Shown here piece after piece: positions 35,830 to 45,827 of a stretch of 64,000 nt of DNA. A model generated the notes under the pieces. The model was given only the letters and a program-made list of their open reading frames with translations, had not been told where the DNA came from and did not search any database. The position numbers and the translations under genes were made by a program. This DNA comes from Pikeienuella piscinae (GTDB lineage: Bacteria; Pseudomonadota; Alphaproteobacteria; Rhodobacterales; Rhodobacteraceae): NCBI RefSeq assembly GCF_011044155.1, contig NZ_CP049056.1:1798001-1862000 (forward strand). Reading direction: 5' to 3'. The first letter of the stretch is position 1. Each line of letters starts with the position of its first letter.

Positions 35830-36780
35830 ATGCCGTCACACGAATCCGACCGCCCCGGTCCCGATCCACTGCCGCCTTCGGACCTTGCGGCGCCCGCCGT
35901 GAAATCGGCCGCGACCGACAACGCCGCCGGCGCCTCATGGCTGATGCTTTCGGTCCTCACCTCGACGGTGATGGCGCTGGCTGTGAAATGGGCGGCGGAG
36001 GAGATCGAGACCGGCGTGATCGTCACCCTCCGCGCGGTCGGCGGTCTGGCGATCTGTCTCGTCGCGCTGATGTTTTTTCCCCGGCTCCGCACGCAATTGC
36101 GTTTCTCGGCGCCCGGACTTCACATCTGGCGCGGCGCGCTGATCGGGGTCTCCACCCAGTTCGGCTTCTACACCATGACCCAGATTCCGCTGGCGACGGC
36201 GACCGTGCTGTTCTTCACCGCGCCGATCTTCGTCGCGTTGATGTCGATTCCGCTTCAGGGCGAGCGGATCGGCCCGCGGCGCGGCGCGGCGATCGCCGCC
36301 GGCTTTCTCGGCGTGCTGATCGTGCTGCGCCCCGGCGCCGACGGCTTCCATTTCGCGATGCTGACCGGACTCTTCTCATCTGTCCTCTTCGCGCTCGCGC
36401 TGCTTTCGTCGCGCGGGCTGGCGAACCGCGATGGCGCCTTCGCCGCCTATATCTCCTCCGCGGTGATGACCATCATCGTCGCTGCGCCGGTCGCCGCACC
36501 GGTCTGGAGTCTCCCTTGGAGCGCCGCCGGCTGGATCGCGCTCAGCCTGGTCACCGTGACGGCGATGGCGCGCAATATCGGCGACATCCAAGCCTACCGA
36601 TTGGCCGACGCCGGGGTTCTCGCGCCGCTCACCTATCTAAGGCTGATCCTGATCGCCATCGCCAGCTATTTCATCTTCGACGAGACGCCGGATCGCTACG
36701 CGCTGATCGGCGGCGCGGTGATCATCGCCGCCGCGCTCTACATTGCGCGGCGCGAGCGGCTGGTGAAACGCCGCGCCTGA
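35830..36780 (+). CDS. DMT-superfamily transporter (EamA family)
   Basis: The 316-residue inner-membrane protein has about ten hydrophobic spans arranged as two EamA repeats. The first repeat is seen at TVMALAVKWAAEEIETGVIVTLRAVGG and the second from about residue 175. FFTAPIFVALMSIPLQGE closes the first repeat, as in EamA exporters. The substrate is unknown; family members export amino acids, metabolites or nucleotides. ATG 35830 follows a GGGGG stretch and the protein then begins with a hydrophilic Pro-rich leader; an in-frame ATG 36 bases upstream is less likely. Confidence 0.9.
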   Translation: MPSHESDRPGPDPLPPSDLAAPAVKSAATDNAAGASWLMLSVLTSTVMALAVKWAAEEIETGVIVTLRAVGGLAICLVALMFFPRLRTQLRFSAPGLHIWRGALIGVSTQFGFYTMTQIPLATATVLFFTAPIFVALMSIPLQGERIGPRRGAAIAAGFLGVLIVLRPGADGFHFAMLTGLFSSVLFALALLSSRGLANRDGAFAAYISSAVMTIIVAAPVAAPVWSLPWSAAGWIALSLVTVTAMARNIGDIQAYRLADAGVLAPLTYLRLILIAIASYFIFDETPDRYALIGGAVIIAAALYIARRERLVKRRA

Positions 36781-36786
36781 ACCGGC

Positions 36787-37200
36787 TCAGAACGACTGAT
36801 GGCGCGCGCGCGCGCCACGTTCGATCGCCGCGGAGGCGAGCCGCCCGACGGCGAGATCATGCCGGAGAATCTCCAGCATCCGCATCTCCGTCAGCTTCAC
36901 CTTGCCGTCGGCGGCGGCGATATCGCAGGCCAGCGCGTAGGCGGTCTCGTGAAACCTGTCGGGCAGCGCTTCCGCCACAAGCCCCACAAGCGCGTCGATC
37001 CCGTCCTCTTCGGCGAAGAGATCGCGCACGATGTCGTTGACGCTGCGCACCCGGTCCTTGTCGTAATCCTTGAACGCCGGCAGCGCGTCGATGATCCGAT
37101 CGATGGTCAGAAGTTCCTCGGTCGACTGCACTTCGTCGGCGGCCGAGGTTGCGATCATCACTGCGACAAGCGCATCCTGAGGACTGAGTACGGTCGACAT
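36787..37200 (-). CDS. TerB-like (tellurite resistance TerB family) protein
   Basis: The 137-residue all-helical product matches the TerB/TerB-like fold. It has the N-terminal LSPQDALVAVMIATSAADEVQSTEE and the acidic, metal-binding type repeat ACDIAAADGKVKLTEMRML. A single TerB-like protein without other ter genes usually has no demonstrated tellurite role. It converges with the EamA gene (6-base gap) and is divergent from lysK. Confidence 0.85.
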   Translation of the reverse strand: MSTVLSPQDALVAVMIATSAADEVQSTEELLTIDRIIDALPAFKDYDKDRVRSVNDIVRDLFAEEDGIDALVGLVAEALPDRFHETAYALACDIAAADGKVKLTEMRMLEILRHDLAVGRLASAAIERGARARHQSF

Positions 37201-37311
37201 TGGCGGGCTCCGGGCTGAGACACTGGACCAGCAACTTATTGACCGCTCTTCGGCGCCGCAATAGGAGAGGCGCGCCGACCTTACAGGTCCGTCCGACAGG
37301 GAGCCGTCACG

Positions 37312-38925
37312 ATGACCGACCAGCGCGCATCAGCCGAAACCTCACGGGCCTGGCCCTTCGAGGAAGCGCGCCGGCTGGTCAAACGCTATGAAAAGGCCCC
37401 GCCGGCCAAGGGCCATGTGCTGTTCGAAACCGGCTACGGCCCCTCCGGTCTGCCGCATATCGGGACCTTCGGCGAGGTCGCGCGCACCACGATGATCCGC
37501 AACGCCTTTGAAACGCTGTCGGATATCCCCACGCGGCTCATCTGTTTTTCGGACGACATGGACGGCATGCGAAAAGTGCCGGACAACGTGCCGAACCAGG
37601 AAATGCTGCGCGAATACCTTCAGCGTCCGCTCACATCGGTCCCTGACCCGTTCGGCGAATACGAGAGCTTCGGCCACCACAATAACGCGATGCTGCGGCG
37701 CTTTCTCGACGCGTTCGGCTTCGACTACGAGTTCGCCTCGGCCACCGAATATTACAAGTCCGGCAAGCTCGACGCCGTCCTTCTTCGTTGCGCCGAGCGC
37801 TATGACGAGATCATGAAGATCATGCTGGCGAGCCTCCGTGAAGAGCGGCGCAAGACCTATTCGTGCTTCCTGCCGATCCATCCCGAAACCGGCCGCGTAC
37901 TCTACGTTCCGATCCGTCATGTCGACGCAAGAGAGGGAACCGTCGTCTTCGACGACGAGGACGGGCGCGAGTGGACCGTCCCGGTCACCGGCGGCAACGT
38001 GAAGCTCCAGTGGAAGCCGGATTTCGGCGCCCGCTGGGCCGCGCTCGACGTCGATTTCGAGATGTACGGCAAGGATCATCAGTCAAACACGCCACTCTAT
38101 GACGGCATCTGCCGCGTGCTCGGCGGGCGGGCGCCGGAGCATTACGTCTATGAACTTTTCCTTGACGGCGACGGACAGAAGATCTCGAAATCGAAGGGCA
38201 ATGGCATCTCGATCGACGAGTGGCTGAAATACGCCTCGACCGAGAGCCTGGCCTATTTCATGTTTCTCAAGCCGCGCGCGGCGAAGCGGCTGCATTTCGA
38301 TGTGATCCCGCGGATGGTGGACGAATACCACCAGCAACTTGCCGCCTATGAGCGTCAGGACGCGGCCCAGCGCCTCGCCAACCCGGTCTGGCACATCCAC
38401 AAGGGAAACCCGCCCGCCTCCACGCTGCTGGTCTCCTTCTCGATGCTACTCAATCTCGCGTCGGTCTCCGGGGCCGAGAACCGCGACGCGCTCTGGGGCT
38501 TCATCAAGCGCTACGCGCCCGAAGCCAGTCCCGAAAGCAACCCGGCGCTTGACGAAGCCGCGGGCCACGCAGTTCGCTACTATCAGGATTTCGTGAAACC
38601 GACACGGGTATTCCGCGCCCCGGACGCTCGGGAGGCTGCTGCGCTCACCGCCCTCAAGAATCGGCTGGAGGCATGGGACGGCCCGGCCGACCCGACCGAT
38701 CTGCAGGATCTCGTCTACGCGATCGGCAACGAGGCTGGGTTCGACCCGCTTCGCGGCTGGTTCGGCGCGCTTTACGAGGTCCTGCTTGGCGCGAAACAGG
38801 GCCCGCGCTTCGGCGGCTTCATCGCGCTCTACGGGGTCGCGGAGTCGGCGGCGTTGATCGAAAAGGCGCTGGCCGGGGATCTGGCGGCTCAGAACGTCGA
38901 CCAAAGCGTCAGCGAAACTTCATAA
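37312..38925 (+). CDS. lysK: Lysine--tRNA ligase, class I (archaeal type)
   Basis: This charges tRNA-Lys. The 537-residue protein is a class I synthetase, not the common class II LysS. The HIGH-like motif is [12 protein letters not shown] (about 44-55) and the KMSKS-like motif is [13 protein letters not shown]. Class I LysRS occurs in archaea and in some bacteria including many alphaproteobacteria. The last 37 bases overlap the end of the convergent envelope-protein gene. No class II lysS is in the window. Confidence 0.97.
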   Translation: MTDQRASAETSRAWPFEEARRLVKRYEKAPPAKGHVLFETGYGPSGLPHIGTFGEVARTTMIRNAFETLSDIPTRLICFSDDMDGMRKVPDNVPNQEMLREYLQRPLTSVPDPFGEYESFGHHNNAMLRRFLDAFGFDYEFASATEYYKSGKLDAVLLRCAERYDEIMKIMLASLREERRKTYSCFLPIHPETGRVLYVPIRHVDAREGTVVFDDEDGREWTVPVTGGNVKLQWKPDFGARWAALDVDFEMYGKDHQSNTPLYDGICRVLGGRAPEHYVYELFLDGDGQKISKSKGNGISIDEWLKYASTESLAYFMFLKPRAAKRLHFDVIPRMVDEYHQQLAAYERQDAAQRLANPVWHIHKGNPPASTLLVSFSMLLNLASVSGAENRDALWGFIKRYAPEASPESNPALDEAAGHAVRYYQDFVKPTRVFRAPDAREAAALTALKNRLEAWDGPADPTDLQDLVYAIGNEAGFDPLRGWFGALYEVLLGAKQGPRFGGFIALYGVAESAALIEKALAGDLAAQNVDQSVSETS

Positions 38926-39671
38926 CCCGGCGTGGTCCCGCGCGTGATTACGTCATGCGCGAAGCCGACCAGCAACGTCTTCTCGCCGAAGAGCCGTCGG
39001 CCGACGGAAAGCTGCAACTTACCCAGGTCGAAATCCGTCCCGCCGAAATCGGCGTTCCGCCGCCCCTTCTCACCGAAGAACTGCGCCAACGCGACCCAAT
39101 TCTCGCTCGGTCGCACCCCGAATGTGAGATCGAGCCGAAACTCGTCCGCCCGCGGCCCGAGAAATCTGGAAAAGCCGAAAGCGCCCTCGGTCCAGCCTGA
39201 TCCGAACGGCGTCTCCACCCCGCGCCCGTAGCGCGCGAGAATCTTGATCTCGTCCGAATCGTCGACCCCCGGCGCGGTTGCGGCGCCGACCCCGGAGAGC
39301 GGGGTCGAGGCGCCGATCTCGGCCGAGACCACGTCGCCCGTCGCGCCTGTCCAGAGCAGAACACGCGCGAATCCGCCGATCCGCCCGTCCTGCGCGCCGT
39401 AGCCGACCTCATCCAATCGGCCGCCCTGGTCGGCGTCGAAACCGAGCGTGAGCCGCTCCGTGACCCCGTATTCCGCGTAGAGGCCGAGCGAGGCCCGAGC
39501 GTAGTCCACATCCGCCGATGTATTCGGTTCGGTCGAGTAATAGCGCACGGTCTGCGACGCGAAACCCTCGCCCTCCGCGCGCGTCCACGCGCCCGCAGCG
39601 GAGTCGCCGCCGCCGAGAATCGCCAGCGTAAGGCCAAACACCACTGCGCCGAATAATGCTCGCCGCGCCAT
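38889..39671 (-). CDS. Exported protein, probable outer-membrane beta-barrel
   Basis: The 260-residue product has a signal peptide ([20 protein letters not shown], cleavage near GDSAAGA). The rest is a series of alternating amphipathic strands such as [20 protein letters not shown] and [20 protein letters not shown], ending in Phe (SLTLWSTF), the classic C-terminal signal of outer-membrane barrels. I do not recognise a named family. The ATG at 39671 was chosen to give the signal peptide; the frame is open further upstream. It overlaps the end of lysK by 37 bases, tail to tail. Confidence 0.75.
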   Translation of the reverse strand: MARRALFGAVVFGLTLAILGGGDSAAGAWTRAEGEGFASQTVRYYSTEPNTSADVDYARASLGLYAEYGVTERLTLGFDADQGGRLDEVGYGAQDGRIGGFARVLLWTGATGDVVSAEIGASTPLSGVGAATAPGVDDSDEIKILARYGRGVETPFGSGWTEGAFGFSRFLGPRADEFRLDLTFGVRPSENWVALAQFFGEKGRRNADFGGTDFDLGKLQLSVGRRLFGEKTLLVGFAHDVITRGTTPGYEVSLTLWSTF

Positions 39672-39808
39672 CGCGCCATCCGGCACATGGATGGTTAAGA
39701 AATCGTGAACGCGGTCCGCGCGCATGATGCTTGCGCGCGCAATGTGCGCCTTTTCACTTGTCTTTGCCGGTTCGCGGCGCATCCTTTCTTCGGGAAAAGG
39801 AGGACGCC

Positions 39809-40258
39809 ATGCTTCGCGCCATGTTCCGCACCGCCGTGATCGTCGCCACGCTTTTCGCCGCCGCCGGGTTCTCGTCCGGCGCGCTTGTCGGCCCCGCTTC
39901 CGCACAATCGGCCGACGAGGCCGCCGGCATCCAGCTAACGATCCGCAGCCAGATCGAGGCGATGCAGGTCGATGACTGGGACCGCGCTTTCGAATATGCC
40001 TCGCCGACGATCCAGGGGGTTTTCCGCAACCCGGAGAATTTCAGCCGGATGGTCACCAACGGTTATCCGATGGTCTGGCGGCCGAAGACCTATCGCGCCG
40101 GCGCGCTGACCGAAACGCCTCGCGGCCTGATGCAAACGATGATCTTTGAGGATCGGCAGGGCCGGCTCTTCATCGCCGACTATCTGATGCAGGAGATCGA
40201 CGGCGAATGGCGGATCAACGGCGTCTCGATCCGGCCCGCGCCGACCGAAAGCGCCTGA
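39809..40258 (+). CDS. Exported DUF4864 domain-containing protein
   Basis: The 149-residue product has a signal peptide ending near GPASAQS and then a single NTF2-like alpha+beta domain. It starts AAGIQLTIRSQIEAMQVDDWDRAFEYASP and ends FIADYLMQEIDGEWRINGV, the DUF4864 pattern. An excellent ribosome binding site (AAAAGGAGGA) precedes the ATG. It converges with uvrB (7-base gap). The function is unknown. Confidence 0.88.
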   Translation: MLRAMFRTAVIVATLFAAAGFSSGALVGPASAQSADEAAGIQLTIRSQIEAMQVDDWDRAFEYASPTIQGVFRNPENFSRMVTNGYPMVWRPKTYRAGALTETPRGLMQTMIFEDRQGRLFIADYLMQEIDGEWRINGVSIRPAPTESA

Positions 40259-40265
40259 CCCGGCC

Positions 40266-42434
40266 TCACATGCCCGGCCGGCTCTTGCCTTTATAGGCCC
40301 GTGTGCCCGCTCGCCCGGAGGTGGAGCGCCCCCGCGCCGGTTTCGACGCCGCCTCCACAGCCGATTGCCGCGCCAGCGGATCGTCGGAGACGGCGAGCTC
40401 GACCGCCTCCAGTCGCCTGACTTCGTCGCGAAGCCGCGCCGCCTCTTCGAACTCCAGGTTCTCCGCCGCCTTCAACATGTCCTTGCGCAGCGCGTCGAGG
40501 TGCGTCTGCAAATTACCGCCGATCAGCGGTTTGCCGCCCTTCAGCTTCGGCGTCACATGGTCGCGTTCGTAGACGCTGCCGAGAATGTCGTCGATGTTCT
40601 TTCTGATCGAGGCCGGAGTGATGCCGTGCTCGGTATTGTAGGCGATCTGCTTCTCGCGGCGCCGATTGGTCTCTCCGATCGCCCGCTCCATCGAACCGGT
40701 GACGCGATCAGCGTACATGATCACCTTACCGTCGACATTGCGCGCCGCCCGGCCGATGGTCTGCACCAGCGATGTCTCGGAGCGCAGGAACCCCTCCTTG
40801 TCGGCGTCCAGTATCGCCACCAGCGCGCATTCGGGAATATCCAGCCCCTCGCGCAGCAAGTTGATCCCGACCAGCACGTCGAACGCCCCGAGCCGCAGGT
40901 CGCGCAGGATCTCGATCCGCTCCAGCGTGTCGATGTCGGAATGCATGTAACGGACGCGCACGCCCTGCTCATGCATGTATTCGGTCAGATCCTCCGCCAT
41001 CCGCTTGGTGAGCACGGTGACCAGCGCGCGATAGCCCGCCAGCGCGACCCGCTTCACCTCGTCCAGAAGATCGTCAACCTGGGTTCCGACCGGCCGCACC
41101 TCGACCGGCGGGTCGATCAACCCCGTCGGGCGGATGATCTGCTCGGCGAAGACGCCGCCGGCGCGCTCCAGCTCCCACGGGCCCGGCGTCGCGGAGACGA
41201 AGACCGATTGCGGGCGCATCGCATCCCATTCCTCGAATTTGAGTGGTCGATTGTCCATGCAACTCGGCAATCGGAAGCCATGTTCAGCCAATGTAGACTT
41301 CCGCCGGTAGTCGCCCTTGTACATGGCGCCGAGCTGCGGCACCGAGACATGGCTTTCGTCGGCGAAGACAATGGCGTTGTCGGGGATATACTCGAACAGG
41401 GTCGGCGGCGGCTCGCCGGGCTTGCGCCCGGTCAGATAGCGCGAATAGTTCTCGATCCCGGCGCAGGAGCCCGTCGCCTCCATCATCTCGAGATCGAAAT
41501 TGGTGCGCTGTTCGAGGCGCTGCGCCTCGAGGAGCCGGCCCTCCGCGTTGAGCTGGCCAAGTCGGACGGCCAGTTCCGCCTTGATCTGCTTGATCGCCTG
41601 GTTGAGCGTCGGGCGCGGCGTCACGTAATGCGAATTGGCGTAGATGCGGACATGCTCCAGCGCGCCTGTCCGCTCGCCGGTCAGCGGATCGAACTCGCTG
41701 ATCGCCTCCAACTCGTCGCCGAAGAAAGCGAAACGGAGCGCCCGGTCCTCCATATGCGCCGGCCAGAGGTCGAGCGTGTCGCCTTTCACCCGGAATGATC
41801 CGCGCTGGAAGGCCGCGTCGTTCCGCTTGTATTGCTGCGCCACCAGTTCGCGGATCACGTCGCGCTGGACATAGCTTTCCCCCGCCTTCAGATCCTGCGT
41901 CATCGCGCCGTAAGTTTCGACAGCGCCGATACCGTAGATGCAGGAGACCGAAGCGACGATGATCACGTCGTCACGTTCCAGAAGCGCGCGCGTCGCGGAG
42001 TGGCGCATACGATCGATCTGCTCGTTGATCTGCGCCTCTTTCTCGATATAGGTGTCGGACCGGGGCACATAGGCCTCCGGCTGATAATAGTCGTAGTAGG
42101 ATACGAAATACTCGACTGCATTATTTGGAAAGAACGATTTGAACTCCCCATATAACTGCGCCGCGAGCGTCTTGTTCGGCGCCAGAATGATCGCCGGGCG
42201 CTGAGTCGCCTCGATCACCTTCGCCATCGTGTAAGTCTTGCCGGTGCCCGTGGCGCCCAGAAGCACCTGATCCTGCTCGCCGCTGATTACGCCCTCAGCC
42301 AGTTCGGCGATCGCCGCAGGCTGGTCGCCAGCGGGCTCGAACTCGGTCTTCATGATGATCCGAACGCCGCCCTCCAGCTTGGCGCGCTGGGGACGCTGCG
42401 GTTGAGGAACGGTGACGAGGGTATCGACGGTCAT
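40266..42434 (-). CDS. uvrB: Excinuclease ABC subunit B
   Basis: UvrB is the helicase-like damage-verification subunit of nucleotide excision repair; it works with UvrA and UvrC. The 722-residue protein has Walker [17 protein letters not shown] (about 58-73) and the beta-hairpin region [14 protein letters not shown]. It also has helicase motifs including VFVSATPG and LREGLDIPE, and the C-terminal UVR domain ([20 protein letters not shown]) that binds UvrC. The N-terminus is some 25 residues longer than in E. coli; the ATG inside at [15 protein letters not shown] is an alternative start. A basic tail of about 40 residues follows the UVR motif. Confidence 0.97.
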   Translation of the reverse strand: MTVDTLVTVPQPQRPQRAKLEGGVRIIMKTEFEPAGDQPAAIAELAEGVISGEQDQVLLGATGTGKTYTMAKVIEATQRPAIILAPNKTLAAQLYGEFKSFFPNNAVEYFVSYYDYYQPEAYVPRSDTYIEKEAQINEQIDRMRHSATRALLERDDVIIVASVSCIYGIGAVETYGAMTQDLKAGESYVQRDVIRELVAQQYKRNDAAFQRGSFRVKGDTLDLWPAHMEDRALRFAFFGDELEAISEFDPLTGERTGALEHVRIYANSHYVTPRPTLNQAIKQIKAELAVRLGQLNAEGRLLEAQRLEQRTNFDLEMMEATGSCAGIENYSRYLTGRKPGEPPPTLFEYIPDNAIVFADESHVSVPQLGAMYKGDYRRKSTLAEHGFRLPSCMDNRPLKFEEWDAMRPQSVFVSATPGPWELERAGGVFAEQIIRPTGLIDPPVEVRPVGTQVDDLLDEVKRVALAGYRALVTVLTKRMAEDLTEYMHEQGVRVRYMHSDIDTLERIEILRDLRLGAFDVLVGINLLREGLDIPECALVAILDADKEGFLRSETSLVQTIGRAARNVDGKVIMYADRVTGSMERAIGETNRRREKQIAYNTEHGITPASIRKNIDDILGSVYERDHVTPKLKGGKPLIGGNLQTHLDALRKDMLKAAENLEFEEAARLRDEVRRLEAVELAVSDDPLARQSAVEAASKPARGRSTSGRAGTRAYKGKSRPGM

Positions 42435-43018
42435 GTCCGGGCCTTTCCTGAGAAAGATACCTAGGCCGACTGACAGGAAGCGGCAACAGTCCGGTTGCCG
42501 CCCGCCTCCTGTCGATCGTTCGGAAGAACGGCGGCCCTCTCCCGCGTGCGCACATGCGAAAGACGCGCCGGTTCGCCGCTTGCCCCTGCAATCGCCCTCC
42601 CGCGAGGCGGCCAGACCAGAGAGCGGAGCACAGAACGGAGAGAATCACATCAGGTCAACACGTCGCCATCACCACAAAATGTCAGAGATTAACTTCATAT
42701 AAAAGATAAATAAAAATCCCTACAATAGCAAATCTATAGTTTATCTGTAGTTAAAAATCACTTGCTATTAAATTTTTCTTTACGGTTTGATTGCACGAGC
42801 ATATCCATATCACTAATATCAACACACTCCATAGCAGAACGCATGGTCGCGCCGGTGACCGGCGCACAACATCCGTAACTACGACCAACCGCTTTCCAAG
42901 GCGTGAGGTCCGGAGTGGGAGTGGCCCGGAGCGACAACCTGTCGGGGCTTCGAGCAGCGTTGCGGCTCGAATTCCGTTCCGCGCATCCGCCGATTGTAGC
43001 GTAACCGAGGTGTGCGAA
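42435..43018. promoter_or_regulatory. Intergenic region with AT-rich segment and inverted repeat upstream of the RTX gene
   Basis: About 580 bases lie between uvrB and the RTX gene. The part from about 42675 to 42790 is strongly AT-rich in a GC-rich genome. An exact 8-base inverted repeat, AATAGCAA (42724-42731) and TTGCTATT (42762-42769), is centred there with a 30-base spacer. Between the arms an imperfect direct repeat occurs (CTATAGTT / CTGTAGTT). This looks like a regulated promoter. The remainder holds an in-frame extension of the RTX gene back to 42791, which I do not consider coding. Confidence 0.5.
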
Positions 43019-45520
43019 ATGAGTGGTGTATTTGGCGTGCTCGGCGATAAGGCCGAGCCTGTTCTTGTAGCCAACCAGAATGAACTCGCCGCGGCGCTGG
43101 CCGCCGCGACCGGCGGCGAGACCATCGCGCTCGCGAGCGGCGAGTATGACGGAATCTCGATGAAAAACCGAGACTTCGCGGAAACGGTGCACATCGTCTC
43201 AGCGGACGCGAACGCGCCGGCGACGATCACCGGCGTGATCAACCTGCGTGCGGTCTCGAATGTCTCGATCGAGGGCGTGGACCTTATCGGCGCGGACCCG
43301 CTTCCGATCTACTCCAACCGCATCTGGATCCAGAACTGCGAGAATGTGTCCGTCTCCGAAATGACTCTTTCGGGCGCCATTCCTACGACAGGCATGGACC
43401 CGGACGATCCCGCGGCGACAGGCAAGGAAATGATGATCGGGGTCGCGCATGAATACGGCGTGTCGATCAGCGGCTCGTCCGGCGTCAAACTCGACAATCT
43501 GGACATCACCGGGTTCAACAAGGGCGTCAAGCTCTTTGGCGGGTCGGACAACGAGATCACGAATTCGGAGTTTCACGACCTTCGCAGCGACGGAATCGCT
43601 TTTGGAAGCACAAGCGATATCCTGATCGAGGGCAATCATTTCCACGACTTCTCCCCCTGGTCGCGGGCGGCGGCGCCCGGCGCCGCCGCCACAGGCGACC
43701 ATCCGGATTTCATTCAATTCATGGGCGATGCCGGAGAGGGCGGGATCACCGGGGTGACCATTCGCGGCAACATCATGCAACAGGGCGACGGCGGCGCCGT
43801 TCAGGCGATATTTGGCCATGCGGTGCGCCCCGGGCTGGAAAACGAGCCATTCTCGGATTTCGAGGTTTCGGGGAACTTCATCCAGATCAGCCATGTTCAC
43901 GGTATTGCGCTGGGCGACGTCGTCGGCGCGCAGATTTTCGGCAATGTCCTGATCCCCGCGGGACACGACTACCATGGTGACGCAAATGGCTGGCGACCGT
44001 ACATTTCGCTGTCATCGCGCGCATTCGACGACGCCCCGGCCGATATCGACATATTCGACAATGTCATGACGTTGGGCTGGAATCCGGAATTCGACCCGAC
44101 GGGTTGGGGCGCCGACGCCAATGGCGAGAGCGGCATAACCTATGCTGAGAATACCGTGCTTGAGCAGAGCAAGGCGGTCCCGGATCACTGGTCCGCGCTC
44201 GAATTCCCGGACCCGGCCAACTTTCCGGACACCGCTTCCTGGATCGACGCGGCGCTCGGCGTTCTCGGCGCCCCGCCGCCTGCGGAGGCGGTCGATGACA
44301 TCGACACGCCGATCGGCGCTCACATTGTCGGAACGGTAGGCGATGACGTGCTCAATGGCGGTGATGGAGACGACACGCTGGACGGCGGCGGCGGGAATGA
44401 CCTCCTTACGGGCGGCGCAGGCGCCGACCGGTTCGTGATCGCCAATAGCCTGGCTGACGATCGAACCGGTCTGCTAGATCTCGATTTCCTCGCCGGCGAC
44501 TCCATCGTATTCGCAGGCGCCACCGATCAATCACCGTCCGACGAAACGGTCATCGGCAGCCTTGACGACCTCTTCGCCTACGCGCTCTCAGGCGACGTGC
44601 GCCTGGGTCTCGCCGAGGACGCGGACATGCGCCTGGCGATCGGTCATGCGGGCGGCGAGCAGATCGTCGACATCACGTTCGGCGGCGACGAACGCGACAG
44701 CGTCCATCTTTCCGCCGATCTGGCGGAGGACGCCGCCAATGTCGCTGCGGGCGACACGGCGATGATCGACGTCCTGGCGAATGACGACGCCGGCGGCGGC
44801 GCATTCCTTTCGGGACACGCCGAATCCATGTTCGGCTCACAGGTGGAGATCGTCGATGGCCAAATTCGCTATACGGCGGCCAACCTTCCGGACGGAATCA
44901 ATTTCGCGGTCGACACAATCACCTATGCGGTCGCGGACAGCGACGGCGGACTCGGCTTCGCGCAGCTGAAAATCGCCCTCAGCGACATCGGGCCGGTCAC
45001 CCACCAGGGCGGCGCCGGCGATGACATGATCGCCGCGCCGCACGGCGACGACGTGATCGAGGGCGGGGGCGGCGACGACACGCTCTATTCCCGCCGTGGC
45101 GACGATTGGCTGAACGGTGGCGCCGGCGACGACGTGCTCACCGGCTGCGAGGGGTCCGACACGCTGATCGGCGGCGATGGCGCGGACAAGTTCGTCTTCA
45201 CTGGCGATCGCATCGATGGGAGAGACCTGATCGTCGATCTGGATTTTTCGGAAGGCGACCGGCTGGTCTTCGGCCATTTCGATGACGACACGTTCGGCGC
45301 GGGAATGGGGTTTCGGAACGCCGATGGGAGCAGCGCCGGCGTGCTCAGTGTTGAAAACCTGCTCGCCCTCGATGATTCGGCCGAGTTTTCGCTGTCACGC
45401 CTGGGCGATGCGCACCTGCTGGTGCGGATGGAGACGACCGGCGGCGCGAGCGGCGAAATCGAGATCATTCTCGACGGCGCCGCCGCCACGGATTTCGAAG
45501 CCCTCTGGCCAGCCGCCTGA
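43019..45520 (+). CDS. RTX protein with right-handed beta-helix domain, probable type I secretion substrate
   Basis: The 833-residue acidic protein has no signal peptide. Residues about 20-420 form a parallel beta-helix (pectate-lyase-like), with repeated short strands such as VSNVSIEGVDLIGAD, SDNEITNSEFHDLRSDGI and ITGVTIRGNIM. Calcium-binding RTX nonapeptides occur twice: about 438-470 (GDDVLNGGDGDDTLDGGGGN) and about 663-725 (GDDTLYSRRGDDWLNGGAGD). A cadherin-like module lies between (IDVLANDDAGGG). Such proteins leave the cell by a type I secretion system, and the C-terminus carries the signal; no exporter genes are nearby. The helix could be a polysaccharide lyase or epimerase; the active site is not recognised. 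The start could be earlier in frame (42791). Confidence 0.87.
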   Translation: MSGVFGVLGDKAEPVLVANQNELAAALAAATGGETIALASGEYDGISMKNRDFAETVHIVSADANAPATITGVINLRAVSNVSIEGVDLIGADPLPIYSNRIWIQNCENVSVSEMTLSGAIPTTGMDPDDPAATGKEMMIGVAHEYGVSISGSSGVKLDNLDITGFNKGVKLFGGSDNEITNSEFHDLRSDGIAFGSTSDILIEGNHFHDFSPWSRAAAPGAAATGDHPDFIQFMGDAGEGGITGVTIRGNIMQQGDGGAVQAIFGHAVRPGLENEPFSDFEVSGNFIQISHVHGIALGDVVGAQIFGNVLIPAGHDYHGDANGWRPYISLSSRAFDDAPADIDIFDNVMTLGWNPEFDPTGWGADANGESGITYAENTVLEQSKAVPDHWSALEFPDPANFPDTASWIDAALGVLGAPPPAEAVDDIDTPIGAHIVGTVGDDVLNGGDGDDTLDGGGGNDLLTGGAGADRFVIANSLADDRTGLLDLDFLAGDSIVFAGATDQSPSDETVIGSLDDLFAYALSGDVRLGLAEDADMRLAIGHAGGEQIVDITFGGDERDSVHLSADLAEDAANVAAGDTAMIDVLANDDAGGGAFLSGHAESMFGSQVEIVDGQIRYTAANLPDGINFAVDTITYAVADSDGGLGFAQLKIALSDIGPVTHQGGAGDDMIAAPHGDDVIEGGGGDDTLYSRRGDDWLNGGAGDDVLTGCEGSDTLIGGDGADKFVFTGDRIDGRDLIVDLDFSEGDRLVFGHFDDDTFGAGMGFRNADGSSAGVLSVENLLALDDSAEFSLSRLGDAHLLVRMETTGGASGEIEIILDGAAATDFEALWPAA

Positions 45521-45550
45521 CGCCGCATCGCGTTCCTGCCTGAATGAGAA

Positions 45551-45580
45551 AAGCCGCCGTTCGGCGATGAGCGGCGGCTT
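45551..45580 (+). terminator. Stem-loop after the RTX gene
   Basis: AAGCCGCCG (45551-45559) pairs perfectly with CGGCGGCTT (45572-45580), a 9-base GC-rich stem with a 12-base loop, 31 bases after the RTX stop. The A's before the left arm and TT at the right arm fit a weak intrinsic terminator. The rest of the 307-base gap to the glycosyltransferase holds nothing I recognise. Confidence 0.65.
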
Positions 45581-45827
45581 CGCCAGTTCTCGACATTTGG
45601 CGCAGCCGCCGGGACGCGCGCACCGATAGCTGCCCAGGGGCCGAGAGCCCCGCAAGACGCCGCCATGTCGGATCGGCCCCCGGCACACCACCTGAAACAC
45701 GGGGCGCGGCGGCGCCTTTCTTCATCTTCGGGCCGGACGATTCACCTCTGGCCGCGCTTCGCCCCCATGACATCAGGCGTCGCATGGGGAATACTCCGCC
45801 CGCACCCCGCGACGGGACAGGAGAACC

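Noticed and set aside
42791-43018. 76-codon in-frame extension of the RTX protein
   Set aside because: The translation is basic and low in structure, unlike the acidic mature protein, and a start at 43019 fits type I secretion substrates. It cannot be excluded fully.
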